NCBI GenBank assembly: GCA_014526335.1
Contig: JACTAT010000037.1
Location: 10,514,214 to 10,578,213, forward strand
Source: Chrysaora quinquecirrha
Taxonomy: Eukaryota; Cnidaria; Scyphozoa; Semaeostomeae; Pelagiidae
Direction: 5' to 3'
Length of the DNA: 64,000 bases
Shown here: piece by piece, positions 38,101-42,659 of the stretch
Numbering within the stretch: position 1 is the first letter of the stretch
Layout: the number at the start of each line of letters is the position of its first letter
The notes under the pieces: generated by a model
Seen by the model: the letters and a program-made list of their open reading frames with translations, nothing else
Told to the model about the DNA's origin: nothing
Databases searched by the model: none
Program-made: the position numbers and the translations under genes

Positions 38101-40374
38101 AATTTATCATCATCTTAATTCACATGCATACTCTTAGATGCCAAATAAACGTTCCCCTGTTTATTAATTTTGAGTTTTTCCCCCACCCGCAGGGCCTTAT
38201 TAGAACCCCCTGTTTATTTTTTTAGAAGAAACAATTTCACTTGTGAAAGGATGAAACTACATTTATTAATTTTCCCCCAACCCCAGATCTTATAAGGACC
38301 CCTGTTTATTGAAATTTCAAAAGAAATTGCCAGCCCCCCCATCAATTAGGACCCCCCGTTTATTCGGTAGCCTACTTAAGAGTATTGGCCTTAATGTTAA
38401 TATTAGTAAAAGTGAAATTAGTCTTTAATCTAAAATAAATATTAATATTATTCTAATTTCTTCAAGTGCAATAAAACTTTAAATGAAAATTGAAGATGAA
38501 ATTAAAATTAAAATAAAACCAGATGGAAATGAAAGTTAGTGTCAAGACATAAATTGAAAATAAATTTATAATTGAGAAAATATGAGAAAATATTGATCCA
38601 AAGATTTGAGTCATTCCGAAAAGCCTTCTAGTTTTGTGAAACTGATTTTAAAACATTGAAAAGATTTGTAAACTATTTAAATCACAAAAACAAAAACACC
38701 AAAAATTTTCCCTTGAGGGGATTTGTACTCCAGCCATTCAGGGTGGCAGGCGAGCATTTAACCACTCGGCTACACAGCCGTATTGTCTAGGGGAGGATAA
38801 ACTCCTAGTGGTTCTTGAATTCATGCAAGGGAACAACAAAACACGTTAAAAAAAATAATGTGTTACGAACTTAAAAATTATACTAAAGCGAAATTTTAGT
38901 TACCAGACTTGTTCTTGGCCTTTTGACAACATTGCCAACACGAAAATAACGGAAAGATAAAAATTCGAAAGGAAAAGATTCTCCCTTGAGGGGAGTCGAA
39001 CTCCCGACTCTACATCTCAGCTCACGAGACACGCCGCCTTACCGACCGCGCCACCGTGCCTTGTTGCGATTCACTGATAATCCTCATACAGAAAACAATC
39101 GGACAATGGTTAAAACAGGCACCAATGACGCACTTCAAAGAAGGGTTAGCCCCAGTTACCCCAGAGACTACAGCAGAGATGGAGAAACAAAGTAAACTTG
39201 GCTCGCCTACCCCAAGGGCGGCAGAATCGTGCGAAAATCGCACGTCCGAAGCTCTCACAGCCTTCCCACAGGGACTATTACAAAATCGGTTTCCACGGCA
39301 ACAACTATTTTAGTATATAGAGATTAGATCTGAAATGAGTTTTGATTTTTCCAGTCTTGTTGATATATACGTTGATGATGTGGGAAATTTGAATTTGGAA
39401 AGGTCTTTGCAAGGATCAGGAATGAGCAAACGTAAACAGGTAGAGATTTCATGTTTTTATGTTTGATACCATCATGTGTTAATATCATCATGTGTCACCT
39501 TAACGGAATGTACAATACTTTCTTCATTGTCGCTTTCTCTTATTTACGTTGTCGCTTAAGCACATTAGCTATCTCGTCTTATTCATACTGCATCGATTTT
39601 TCGGTTTCATTGGAATTAATTTGTAATATGACCATTTTCTTCAATTTTTTTATTCTATTATTTTTTAGATAAAAAAATTCATTACAGAGTTAACAAGAAT
39701 AGCAGATCGAGATTGCAATTCACTCTTCAGTTATGATCAAATGAAACAACTGGCTTTGGTAATAGCTTGCATTATAAATTTTAAGTTGAAATCTTCCAAA
39801 GTTTATTTTTCTAAATACCTATAATATGTCTAATGAATTTAACTAGTGCCATGCCATATCTGATGAACTTAGAAACTGGTCTGCATGATTGGAGAGCTAA
39901 CGTCAAGTCGTCCAGTCTACTGAGCTAAATATCTCAATGAATTGAACACCCAACTCTCCATGTCATTCGATCACAGGCTCTTGTCCCTGTAGCCTGCGCC
40001 GTAGACCCAAATCTCGAAGGACAAATCTTCGAGATTTGGGTCTCCGGTGCGAGGTGTTGTTCCTGTTAGTCTGAGGTTTTTCTAAAGATCTTTTGATCAT
40101 CACTGTTCGATTGTTGTTCATCTTGTTCATCAGTGCTTTATTGGTCCTCATATGATTCCATTGATTTTCATCGATGTTCACTGGTATCAATTAATGTTTA
40201 TCAGTGTTCCAGCTTGTATGATCCTGCAGTTCAAAATATTAAAACACATTTTTATTTCAGAGCATGAAGCTACAGACCGGTAATTTTCAAGAGTTCGTTG
40301 ACAGCTTGAACATTCAGAATTTTTTAATTAAAAAGGGATCTGGTTGTTATCAGCTGCAAACGACAAATTTCTGA
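6619..40374 (+). CDS. MCM8: MCM8 helicase gene, 3' two-thirds
   Basis: MCM8 is an AAA+ MCM-family helicase that works with MCM9 in homologous recombination, interstrand crosslink repair and meiosis, in the nucleus. Exons with GT/AG borders: 6619-6681, 7350-7418, 7678-7755, 7901-7973, 8782-8846, 8963-9006, 9412-9498, 9903-9936, 10053-10082, (10732-10804), (11668-11698), 12271-12342, 12439-12489, 15892-15957, 28152-28244, 39355-39439, 39669-39758, 40261-40374. The order of motifs ([66 protein letters not shown]) matches animal MCM8 rather than MCM2-7 or MCM9. The N-terminal OB/zinc region is outside the window. An expected exon between 28,244 and 39,355 was not found, so the gene model is incomplete or this copy is damaged. 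Most introns are crowded with repeats. Confidence 0.92.
7350..7418 (+). CDS. MCM8: MCM8 exon with Walker A
   Basis: 23 codons from [10 protein letters not shown] to GDPGLGKSQ, between a CATAG acceptor and a GTGAGG donor. GDPGLGKS is the Walker A (P-loop) ATP-binding motif in its MCM form. Confidence 0.95.
7678..7755 (+). CDS. MCM8: MCM8 exon: [14 protein letters not shown]
   Basis: 26 codons starting [18 protein letters not shown], after ATTTTAG and before GTATGC. The [11 protein letters not shown] run is the MCM8 form of the helix-2 insert entry. Confidence 0.95.
7901..7973 (+). CDS. MCM8: MCM8 exon: helix-2 insert region
   Basis: [20 protein letters not shown] then LADQG, from TTTCAG to GTAAAG. 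It ends one base into a Gly codon that is completed by the next exon. The [11 protein letters not shown] block is MCM-typical. Confidence 0.95.
8782..8846 (+). CDS. MCM8: MCM8 exon with Walker B
   Basis: [20 protein letters not shown] then Met, with IDEFDK as the Walker B segment. The acceptor is ATTAAG and the donor GTATAC. The reading frame continues phase 1 of the previous exon. Confidence 0.95.
8963..9006 (+). CDS. MCM8: MCM8 exon: [14 protein letters not shown]
   Basis: Follows TTTTTAG. It encodes the pre-sensor-1 hairpin segment [14 protein letters not shown], then splits a Ser codon at GTATGT. Confidence 0.94.
9412..9498 (+). CDS. MCM8: MCM8 exon with sensor 1
   Basis: [20 protein letters not shown] then AKTISENL, the sensor 1 Asn lying in AAANPV. 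The end is placed at 9,498 (GTAAGA donor) because the next exon needs phase 2 to read [10 protein letters not shown]. Confidence 0.94.
9903..9936 (+). CDS. MCM8: MCM8 exon with arginine finger
   Basis: A short exon reading [11 protein letters not shown] between TTCTAG and GTAAAG. SRF is the MCM arginine finger. Confidence 0.93.
10053..10082 (+). CDS. MCM8: MCM8 exon: [10 protein letters not shown]
   Basis: Ten codons after TTTTTTCAG, followed by GTTGGT. This matches the MCM8 segment directly after the arginine finger. It should end in phase 0, yet the next candidate exon needs phase 2, so a micro-exon or an indel may be hidden here. Confidence 0.85.
10732..10804 (+). CDS. MCM8: Probable MCM8 linker exon
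   Basis: Open in the frame [20 protein letters not shown] then SALE, after ATACAG and before a weak GTTTTT donor. Its position and loose similarity to the region after the arginine finger support MCM8. The entry phase does not fit the preceding exon, so its borders are uncertain. Confidence 0.55.
11668..11698 (+). CDS. MCM8: Possible MCM8 linker exon
   Basis: 31 bases after TTTCTAG, reading [10 protein letters not shown], ending at GTAATA in phase 0 as the next exon requires. Its entry phase does not match the candidate before it. Tentative. Confidence 0.35.
12271..12342 (+). CDS. MCM8: MCM8 exon: KPLCERLK
   Basis: 24 codons in phase 0 after ACATTTCAG, ending [10 protein letters not shown] at GTAAGT. 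KPL-ERLK is the conserved MCM8 start of the C-terminal AAA+ lid part. Confidence 0.9.
12439..12489 (+). CDS. MCM8: MCM8 exon: [11 protein letters not shown]
   Basis: 17 codons between CTCTACAG and GTAGGA, ending PIPLLRK, which corresponds to the segment before the YIxYAR block of MCM proteins. Confidence 0.92.
12490..14067. other. MCM8 intron, no recognised element
   Basis: An AT-rich intron part. It contains a TTTTGG-rich stretch (about 13,310-13,480) and short open frames without recognisable domains. I see nothing else I can name. Confidence 0.5.
14068..14375. repeat. GAT/ATT trinucleotide microsatellite
   Basis: Long runs of GAT on the plus strand, interrupted by ATT runs and a few unrelated bases. 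Frames on the minus strand give only His/Ile runs. Confidence 0.95.
14480..14826. mobile_element. 347-bp foldback MITE, TA target site
   Basis: An almost perfect palindrome. The left end reads CCTTGACACCCGCGATGCGG and the right end is its reverse complement, with TA on both outer sides (14,478-14,479 and 14,827-14,828). The inner arms (about 14,530-14,640 and 14,664-14,775) are near-identical inverted copies around a 22-bp spacer. Each end also carries copies of a self-complementary 19-mer (CACCCGCGATGCGGGTG core), and one further copy lies outside at 14,452-14,472. TA duplication suggests mobilisation by a Tc1/mariner-type transposase (inference). Confidence 0.85.
15411..15674 (-). mobile_element. 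tRNA-derived SINE with 18-bp target duplication
   Basis: The segment is flanked by direct repeats ATATATATAGTACAAGAT (ending at 15,410 and starting at 15,675). On the minus strand it has a pol III A box (TAGCTCAGTTGG, 15,484-15,495) and B box (GGTTGGAATCC, 15,441-15,451) about 30 bp apart, as in a tRNA. Upstream of these, the minus-strand 5' end is a near-perfect hairpin (15,617-15,675). Long direct repeats point to target-primed retrotransposition. Confidence 0.75.
15437..15503 (-). ncRNA. tRNA-like head of SINE
   Basis: Contains both internal pol III promoter boxes in tRNA spacing. It is not a functional tRNA as far as can be judged, because the acceptor stem does not pair. Confidence 0.6.
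15892..15957 (+). CDS. MCM8: MCM8 exon: [14 protein letters not shown]
   Basis: 22 codons after AATCTTAG, reading [20 protein letters not shown] then LQ, then GTAACA. This is the MCM lid helix block. Confidence 0.95.
17551..17556. repeat. Left target-site duplication GATTTG
   Basis: The six bases GATTTG touch the left terminus (AGTAGGTTGC) and recur directly after the right terminus at 25,854-25,859. Confidence 0.75.
17557..17784. repeat. Left terminal part with duplicated subterminal motif
   Basis: Contains two copies of a motif of about 35 bp (GTGACGTCATCAG, then TCGCGCTATAGTGC and ACGG), at about 17,622-17,655 and 17,721-17,755. The inverted counterpart is at 25,640-25,853. Repeated subterminal motifs are possible protein-binding sites. 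Confidence 0.75.
17608..17729. promoter_or_regulatory. CRE/ATF sites TGACGTCA, left tip
   Basis: Perfect palindromic TGACGTCA at 17,608-17,615, 17,623-17,630 and 17,722-17,729. Right-tip counterparts are at 25,780-25,787 and 25,795-25,802, with a third mutated to TGACATCA. These are consensus CREB/ATF sites; use in vivo is inferred only. Confidence 0.6.
17785..18885. mobile_element. 1.1-kb insertion in left arm, empty site in right arm
   Basis: The sequence between two copies of CTCCAACCTC (17,775-17,784 and 18,886-18,895) is absent from the right arm, where the arm sequence is continuous near 25,624-25,635. Its ends CAACTTCGTTCCCAAGG and CCCTGGGTACGAGGTTG are inverted matches (14 of 17). 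It is a non-autonomous DNA transposon with 10-bp target duplication; no coding region is recognised in it. Confidence 0.85.
18954..18976. promoter_or_regulatory. Heat-shock element cluster, left arm 1
   Basis: Five contiguous GAA/TTC triplets in alternating orientation, exactly 5 bp apart (GAA at 18,954, TTC at 18,959, GAA at 18,964, TTC at 18,969, GAA at 18,974). Three are enough for the HSF-trimer consensus. Confidence 0.75.
19009..19041. promoter_or_regulatory. Heat-shock element cluster, left arm 2
   Basis: Seven contiguous alternating GAA/TTC units in perfect 5-bp register (GAA 19,009; TTC 19,014; GAA 19,019; TTC 19,024; GAA 19,029; TTC 19,034; GAA 19,039). An exceptionally long perfect HSE. 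Confidence 0.8.
19142..19193. promoter_or_regulatory. Heat-shock element cluster, left arm 3, with CCAAT box
   Basis: Nine units in 5-bp register from 19,151 to 19,193 with one mismatch (TGC for TTC at 19,186). Directly left is ATTGG (inverted CCAAT) at 19,143-19,147. The same CTGATTGG-type motif precedes the other clusters in more or less mutated form. Confidence 0.78.
19215..19448 (+). CDS. 77-residue inward frame, left arm (doubtful)
   Basis: An open frame that starts about 20 bp inside the third heat-shock cluster and reads toward the satellite core, tail to tail with the 168-residue ORF. The right arm has an identical frame (25,022-25,255, minus). No domain is recognised. Conservation may only reflect arm identity, so coding is doubtful. 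Confidence 0.25.
   Translation: MVYTQNRFKPVCYGFHHDGVIIRTSPSNPWLMIALYCLYAKVLSKHYNILPIYSIDNSNLFIASFSKNVHTETRLYF
19500..20006 (-). CDS. Zinc-finger/acidic protein, left-arm copy
   Basis: 168 residues. The N-terminus has one C2H2 finger (Cys6, Cys9, His22, His27; spacing C-x2-C-x12-H-x4-H) in [20 protein letters not shown]. Residues 28-57 are very acidic (Ser/Asp/Glu). The rest is charged and probably helical ([34 protein letters not shown]) and ends in a second acidic stretch. It differs from the right-arm copy only in the last residue (Ser for Asn). A TATAAATT box lies 70-80 bp upstream (20,077-20,084) and transcription would run outward. It may be a DNA-binding accessory protein of the element; no transposase or integrase signature is visible. 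Confidence 0.7.
   Translation of the reverse strand: MNQYKCDHCEFSSKFKSNVKRHEEEMHEESSEESDSDDDEIEAESDHDDDETVNTEEDLPLGNVWPSMRREVDKDENILQVFRRKFLYNRSFENDAVVTAVIATMRKAQKEDGMDMQEALDYAIEKRKYLIIRQAKNDEEEEASNSEDAGVKEVEYASTRLFPYYGNS
20077..20084 (-). promoter_or_regulatory. TATA box of left-arm ORF
   Basis: TATAAATT on the minus strand, 71-78 bp upstream of the ATG, in a non-satellite segment between ORF and satellite. The same context is kept in the right arm. Confidence 0.5.
20176..21480. repeat. Left satellite block, 10-11 bp units
   Basis: Continuous units of consensus CTRATCMTNA(N), for example CTGATCCTTAG, CTAATCATTA, CTGATCCTCA. Ten- and eleven-base units mix, giving a mean near 10.5 bp. A longer pattern (the segment with CCGATCCTTACCGATCC and CTCGCCCTGATCC) returns near 20,595, 20,715 and 20,870, so a higher-order repeat of about 120-150 bp exists. 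Confidence 0.95.
21481..21584. repeat. Centre of the palindrome
   Basis: The inverted arms continue through CTAATACTTTACTAGCTATTT on the left and its imperfect complement on the right, leaving a unique spacer of roughly 40 bp near 21,510-21,550. No gene lies here. Confidence 0.8.
21585..24305. repeat. Right satellite block, inverse orientation
   Basis: The reverse complement of the left satellite (GATCAGTAAGGATCAG-type units, 10-11 bp). It is about 2.7 kb against 1.3 kb on the left, so the two blocks have expanded unequally, while the coding arms stayed equal. Confidence 0.95.
24387..24394 (+). promoter_or_regulatory. TATA box of right-arm ORF
   Basis: TATAAATT, 70-77 bp upstream of the ATG at 24,464. 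It is the mirror of the left-arm box. Confidence 0.5.
24464..24970 (+). CDS. Zinc-finger/acidic protein, right-arm copy
   Basis: 168 residues, the same protein as the left-arm copy except for the final Asn. It has the C2H2 finger at residues 6-27, an acidic block at 28-57 and charged helical segments after it. The ATG is the first one downstream of the TATA box and gives the finger at the extreme N-terminus. An AATAAA follows about 100 bp after the stop (near 25,074). The two ORFs are transcribed away from each other. Near-identity of both copies while the satellite and HSE blocks differ suggests either recent origin, conversion between arms or selection. Function unknown. Confidence 0.72.
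   Translation: MNQYKCDHCEFSSKFKSNVKRHEEEMHEESSEESDSDDDEIEAESDHDDDETVNTEEDLPLGNVWPSMRREVDKDENILQVFRRKFLYNRSFENDAVVTAVIATMRKAQKEDGMDMQEALDYAIEKRKYLIIRQAKNDEEEEASNSEDAGVKEVEYASTRLFPYYGNN
25022..25255 (-). CDS. 77-residue inward frame, right arm (doubtful)
   Basis: Identical in translation to the left-arm frame at 19,215-19,448. It starts next to the heat-shock cluster and reads toward the core, antisense to the 3' flank of the 168-residue ORF. No domain is recognised. Confidence 0.25.
   Translation of the reverse strand: MVYTQNRFKPVCYGFHHDGVIIRTSPSNPWLMIALYCLYAKVLSKHYNILPIYSIDNSNLFIASFSKNVHTETRLYF
25251..25319. promoter_or_regulatory. Heat-shock element cluster, right arm 1, with CCAAT boxes
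   Basis: Nine units in 5-bp register from 25,277 to 25,319 with one mismatch (GCA at 25,282), the mirror of left cluster 3. CCAATCAG occurs at about 25,253 and again just after the cluster at about 25,324. Confidence 0.78.
25358..25386. promoter_or_regulatory. Heat-shock element cluster, right arm 2 (imperfect)
   Basis: GAA at 25,358, TTC at 25,363 and GAA at 25,368 are in register. Then a one-base shift, and TTC 25,374, GAA 25,379, TTC 25,384 are in a new register. It looks like a slipped or rearranged copy. Confidence 0.65.
25490..25567. promoter_or_regulatory. Heat-shock element clusters, right arm 3 and 4
   Basis: Five perfect units at 25,490-25,512 (TTC-GAA-TTC-GAA-TTC) and five more at 25,545-25,567 (TTC-GAA-TTC-GAA-TTC), separated by CTAATCAG, a mutated CCAAT motif. 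They mirror left clusters 2 and 1. Confidence 0.75.
25854..25859. repeat. Right target-site duplication GATTTG
   Basis: Directly follows the CCTACT terminus and equals 17,551-17,556. Confidence 0.75.
26430..27903. mobile_element. 1.5-kb palindrome with minisatellite arms
   Basis: The outer ends GCTAGTGAATCTATACGCAC and their inverse (GTGCGTATAGATTCGCTAGC) bound two inverted minisatellite blocks (26,452-26,815 and 27,445-27,880). The unit is about 21 bp (ACTGTGGTGGGTTATTATGCG and variants). The inverted similarity goes on inward to about 27,080 and 27,225, leaving a spacer of about 140 bp. Frames read Tyr-Cys-Gly-Gly/Trp-Trp in the repeats and are not taken as genes. No transposase is seen. 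Confidence 0.8.
28152..28244 (+). CDS. MCM8: MCM8 exon: [13 protein letters not shown]
   Basis: 31 codons after TTCTTGCAG, ending [14 protein letters not shown] at GTAAGC, phase 0. TxRxLExLIRLxE holds the MCM sensor 2 region. In other animals the next residues read as an Ala-Arg-rich helix (ARARxELRE); no exon encoding this was found downstream. Confidence 0.95.
28730..29350. repeat. TCAGTCCTGTTCC-type minisatellite
   Basis: About 600 bp of loosely repeated units of 20-30 bp (CAGTCCTGTTCC, then CTTGTT and CATGTTC). Cys/Phe/Leu-rich frames are by-products. Confidence 0.8.
31150..31220 (-). ncRNA. tRNA-like sequence 1, unit 2
   Basis: On the minus strand, A box TAGCTGAGTGGTTAAA and B box GAGTTCAAGTCCC about 35 bp apart, Leu/Ser-tRNA-like. 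The T stem has mismatches and the acceptor ends do not pair, so it is a tRNA-derived promoter-like module, not a proven tRNA. Copies recur at 32,960-33,030, 34,850-34,921, 36,901-36,976 and 38,710-38,782. Confidence 0.6.
31423..31498 (-). ncRNA. tRNA-like sequence 2, unit 2
   Basis: On the minus strand it begins GGCACAATAGCATGGTCGG and contains GGGAGTTCGACTCCCC as the B box. The A-box region resembles type II (Leu/Ser) tRNAs. Further copies are at 33,229-33,306, 35,120-35,198, 37,173-37,251 and 38,982-39,060. Confidence 0.6.
32960..33030 (-). ncRNA. tRNA-like sequence 1, unit 3
   Basis: Same module as at 31,150, with TAGCCGATTGGTTAAC and GAGTTCAAATCCCC boxes. Confidence 0.6.
33229..33306 (-). 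ncRNA. tRNA-like sequence 2, unit 3
   Basis: Same module as at 31,423. The B box is altered (GAGTTCCACTCCCC). Confidence 0.5.
34850..34921 (-). ncRNA. tRNA-like sequence 1, unit 4
   Basis: Both boxes intact. A local duplication of about 112 bp just left (34,645-34,860) repeats the flank up to the B box. Confidence 0.58.
35120..35198 (-). ncRNA. tRNA-like sequence 2, unit 4
   Basis: The B box GAGTTCGACTCCCC is kept; the middle part is diverged. Confidence 0.52.
36901..36976 (-). ncRNA. tRNA-like sequence 1, unit 5
   Basis: Both boxes kept. A truncated copy of the same flank lies at 36,540-36,570, which explains the greater length of this unit. Confidence 0.58.
37173..37251 (-). ncRNA. tRNA-like sequence 2, unit 5
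   Basis: Complete copy with GGGAGTTCGACTCCCC and a GGTCGGTAAGGCGGCG A-box region. Confidence 0.58.
38710..38782 (-). ncRNA. tRNA-like sequence 1, unit 6
   Basis: Copy with a mutated B box (GAGTACAAATCCCC). Confidence 0.55.
38982..39060 (-). ncRNA. tRNA-like sequence 2, unit 6
   Basis: Complete copy, beginning GGCACGGTGGCGCGGTCGG on the minus strand, with an intact GGGAGTTCGACTCCCC. Confidence 0.6.
39355..39439 (+). CDS. MCM8: MCM8 exon: [18 protein letters not shown]
   Basis: After ATTTTTCCAG, enters in phase 2 and reads [20 protein letters not shown] then SGMSKRKQ, ending at GTAGAG. GNLxxERSxxGSGMS is specific to MCM8 among MCM proteins. Confidence 0.93.
39669..39758 (+). CDS. MCM8: MCM8 exon: C-terminal winged helix, part 1
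   Basis: 30 codons starting [20 protein letters not shown] after TTTTTTAG, ending QLAL at GTAATA. It corresponds to the C-terminal winged-helix part. Confidence 0.9.
39843..39960 (-). mobile_element. Old SINE copy in MCM8 intron
   Basis: Minus-strand TTTAGCTCAGTAGACTGG and a degenerate B box, with TCTCCAATCATGCAGACCAG resembling the SINE at 15,411-15,674. Truncated and diverged. Confidence 0.55.
40261..40374 (+). CDS. MCM8: MCM8 last exon with stop
   Basis: After TTTATTTCAG, 37 codons ending [15 protein letters not shown] and TGA at 40,372-40,374. The LIKKGxxxYQLQT ending matches the conserved MCM8 C-terminus. Confidence 0.94.
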   Translation, partial: SMKLQTGNFQEFVDSLNIQNFLIKKGSGCYQLQTTNF

Positions 40375-40722
40375 AATGTTGATAATTAGTCACCAAACTG
40401 TTTGTATATTTACTGTATGATATTTCGACAAAGAATATAGTTCTAAACAGAATAGTACTGAGTTAAAAGTTATTTTGTTTGTGTATAATATTTCATTCAA
40501 TACATATTGCAGTTTTTCGAGTTAAGAAGATTTGAGTAAAGAATGATGGCGCTTTGAAATTAATAATAAGATAAGTTTATTAGGAAAATTTTCCATGCCA
40601 GGAAAACCCATGGAAGACATTAAAGCCTGGGGCTCTATAACATAGAGTAGACACAATAAAACAGAAGAGTAGACATAATAAGATCCATTTGTTGAGAGTA
40701 TTTGCGATCTTTTTTGGCTTAA

Positions 40723-41244
40723 GCCAGGCGCAAACCGTGTCAACATGTTGGCCAACATCGCTGCCAACAATTGTTGGCCAACATGCTGGCACGGTTTGCT
40801 ATAGATGTTGGCCTAATAAGCAACATTTTGTTCACGAAAAAATGTTGGCCAACATTTTTTACATGTTTAAAAATGTTGGCCAACATTTTCATAGATTTAA
40901 TCAAAATTGGTGTGTTGGCACGGTTTGTTATGTCTCGCCAACTTTTTGGCACAACATTTTCAATTTTGGTTGTTATTTCGGAGTCCTTGAAATAATGAGA
41001 AATGGATTTAAGCTGGCGTTTTGAGTTGTACCACGAGTTTTTTCTTCTTCGTCGTCAACAAAAAGAGCAAGCAATAAATAAACAGCTGCTTCCTTTTTGG
41101 CCATGTTTGCAAACGATCATTTGTAGATGAGGTAGGCAACCCAATCATCTCAGATGCTGTGATGGTATGGCAAACCGTGCCAACATGTTGGCCTATTCTC
41201 AGTCAACATGTTGGCCAACAATGTTGGCACGGTTTGCGCCAGCC
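40723..41244. mobile_element. 522-bp MITE with TTAA duplications
   Basis: Flanked by TTAA at 40,719-40,722 and 41,245-41,248. The ends GCCAGGCGCAAACCGTG and CACGGTTTGCGCCAGCC are inverted. Inside are many copies of the self-complementary TGTTGGCCAACA and of GGCACGGTTTG. TTAA duplication fits piggyBac- or Kolobok-type mobilisation (inference). No transposase. Confidence 0.85.
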
Positions 41245-41248
41245 TTAA

Positions 41249-42238
41249 TTAATGCGATTATAATCAGAATATGATTCTTACTTGCGTCACCAAACCCTTA
41301 GGTTGCAAAATCCGCGTTCATCCGTCTTTGTTTGTTTTTTTTTTGTTTCAAATATGATCGATTTTTTTTGTACAGTGCATTCTCAATCAACCCAACTTCG
41401 ATTAAAGTAACGAGATTTGAAAGTATAAATTTTCTGTAAATTACGTAGTTGGTCTAGTAGCCCAGGGCTACCATATCTGCTTGCGCATTAAATGGGTAAA
41501 TATTTTCTGTGCGTTGTTAAATGCTTCAGCGTTTTCAGCAGTCTTGCGCGATACCAAGGTATCAGAACGAAACAGCTTCAAAAGCGAACGATCACAAGAA
41601 TTTTAAACTTGACTGATTTTGATCGGGTTTCGCAACTTCAGGCGGATGAAGTAAATCTTGTAAAAATCCAGCCTGTTAGTCACTACGACACCCTTCTAGC
41701 AGTTTTCAAGAATTACTGGCGTGCGTGATTGTACATTGTCATGATGATCACCATAAACAAAATCTTGTACCCTTATGCGGCGCGAAGGGCACTGCGTCCC
41801 TAACCGGAAAATCTGAAGAATTAGCGCATTTTGTAGATGAAAGTGTGACCGATATTGCGGGTTAACTCTTGTTCGACCCGACATTTGAATGAGACCTTGC
41901 ATTTTTTGCAAGAAGATTGAAAGTATTGTATAGTAGTACCTGTCTTCTAATAATAGGACTAAACCTCCAAGTGTCTTTACAAAATTAGATAAAGATCAAA
42001 CCTCAAGACGCTAACTTCTTTTGAAAGGATATCGCGAGGCTTTTTTAGAAAACAAATCAGGCTCCTATGTTGAACACATTTTCAGATGCAAACCAATCTA
42101 AGTTGTTAAAGTTGTCGTTTCCAGTGTTGATTAGATGTACCTGTCATGGCTTCTTACTTCATTATTCTTCTTGTTAGTTTTTGCTATTTTAATTCTTTAA
42201 TTTCAATTTTATTTCATTGTGTATTGACGTGATATAGA
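41249..42238. other. Intergenic, nothing recognised
   Basis: Short open frames only, without known domains. AT-rich unique sequence. Confidence 0.4.
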
Positions 42239-42465
42239 CCCCGTTTACACGGTAAAATACCATTAGGGTGCAATATGGATACGATTTCATTGCGTTTACA
42301 CTGAAACTCATCAGGAACGGATCCAAATGGATCTACCAGATTACCATAGATGACCAAAAAAGATAGGATCCGATCCCGTTCCGAAAAGGGAACAGATCCA
42401 TACCCGTGTAAACAAAAAGCCTTCGTAGCCTTTTTGGGAACGCATCCGTTCCCGTTTAAACGGGG
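42239..42465. mobile_element. Short MITE with CCCCGTTTA ends
   Basis: Left CCCCGTTTACACGG and right CCCGTTTAAACGGGG are imperfect inverted ends of about 227 bp. Inside are several GGATCC/GATCCG and GGAACGGATCC motifs in both orientations. No clear target duplication. Confidence 0.65.
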
Positions 42466-42659
42466 GTGTTAGTCCCACTTCTATCTACTTTGTTGTGATG
42501 TTTCTATTTAAAAATTAATTACTTCTTCTTGTTATGTTTTGTTTTGCTTCTTCTGCGGGCGTATGAAAATTTATGAATTTAGTTTTTCAATATATATGTT
42601 TTCCTTAAATCAATGTCATCGTCACACTCTGTGGTCTGTTTCTGACTTTTATCCTCTGA

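Larger units (their letters stand above)
28267..39325. repeat. Tandem array of about six 1.7-2.1 kb units
   Basis: Units begin with CTAGCCCTTGCCCGTGTAAG near 28,270, 30,040, 31,755, 33,570, 35,460 and 37,515; the array ends just before 39,330, 30 bp ahead of an MCM8 exon. A typical unit has a head rich in ACCACCGCCTC, then about 450 bp of TTAATCT/TTAATGTT-type simple sequence, C-rich AATTTT stretches, a first tRNA-like sequence, an internal segment with AACACGAAAAT, a second tRNA-like sequence and a conserved tail around GGCACCAATGACGCAC. The first unit differs in its middle part, where it has a TCAGTCCTGTTCC-type minisatellite. No protein gene is supported. Confidence 0.85.

Noticed and set aside
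31150..39060. Functional tRNA genes in the tandem array
   Set aside because: The T stems have mismatches and acceptor stems do not pair; better described as tRNA-derived modules.
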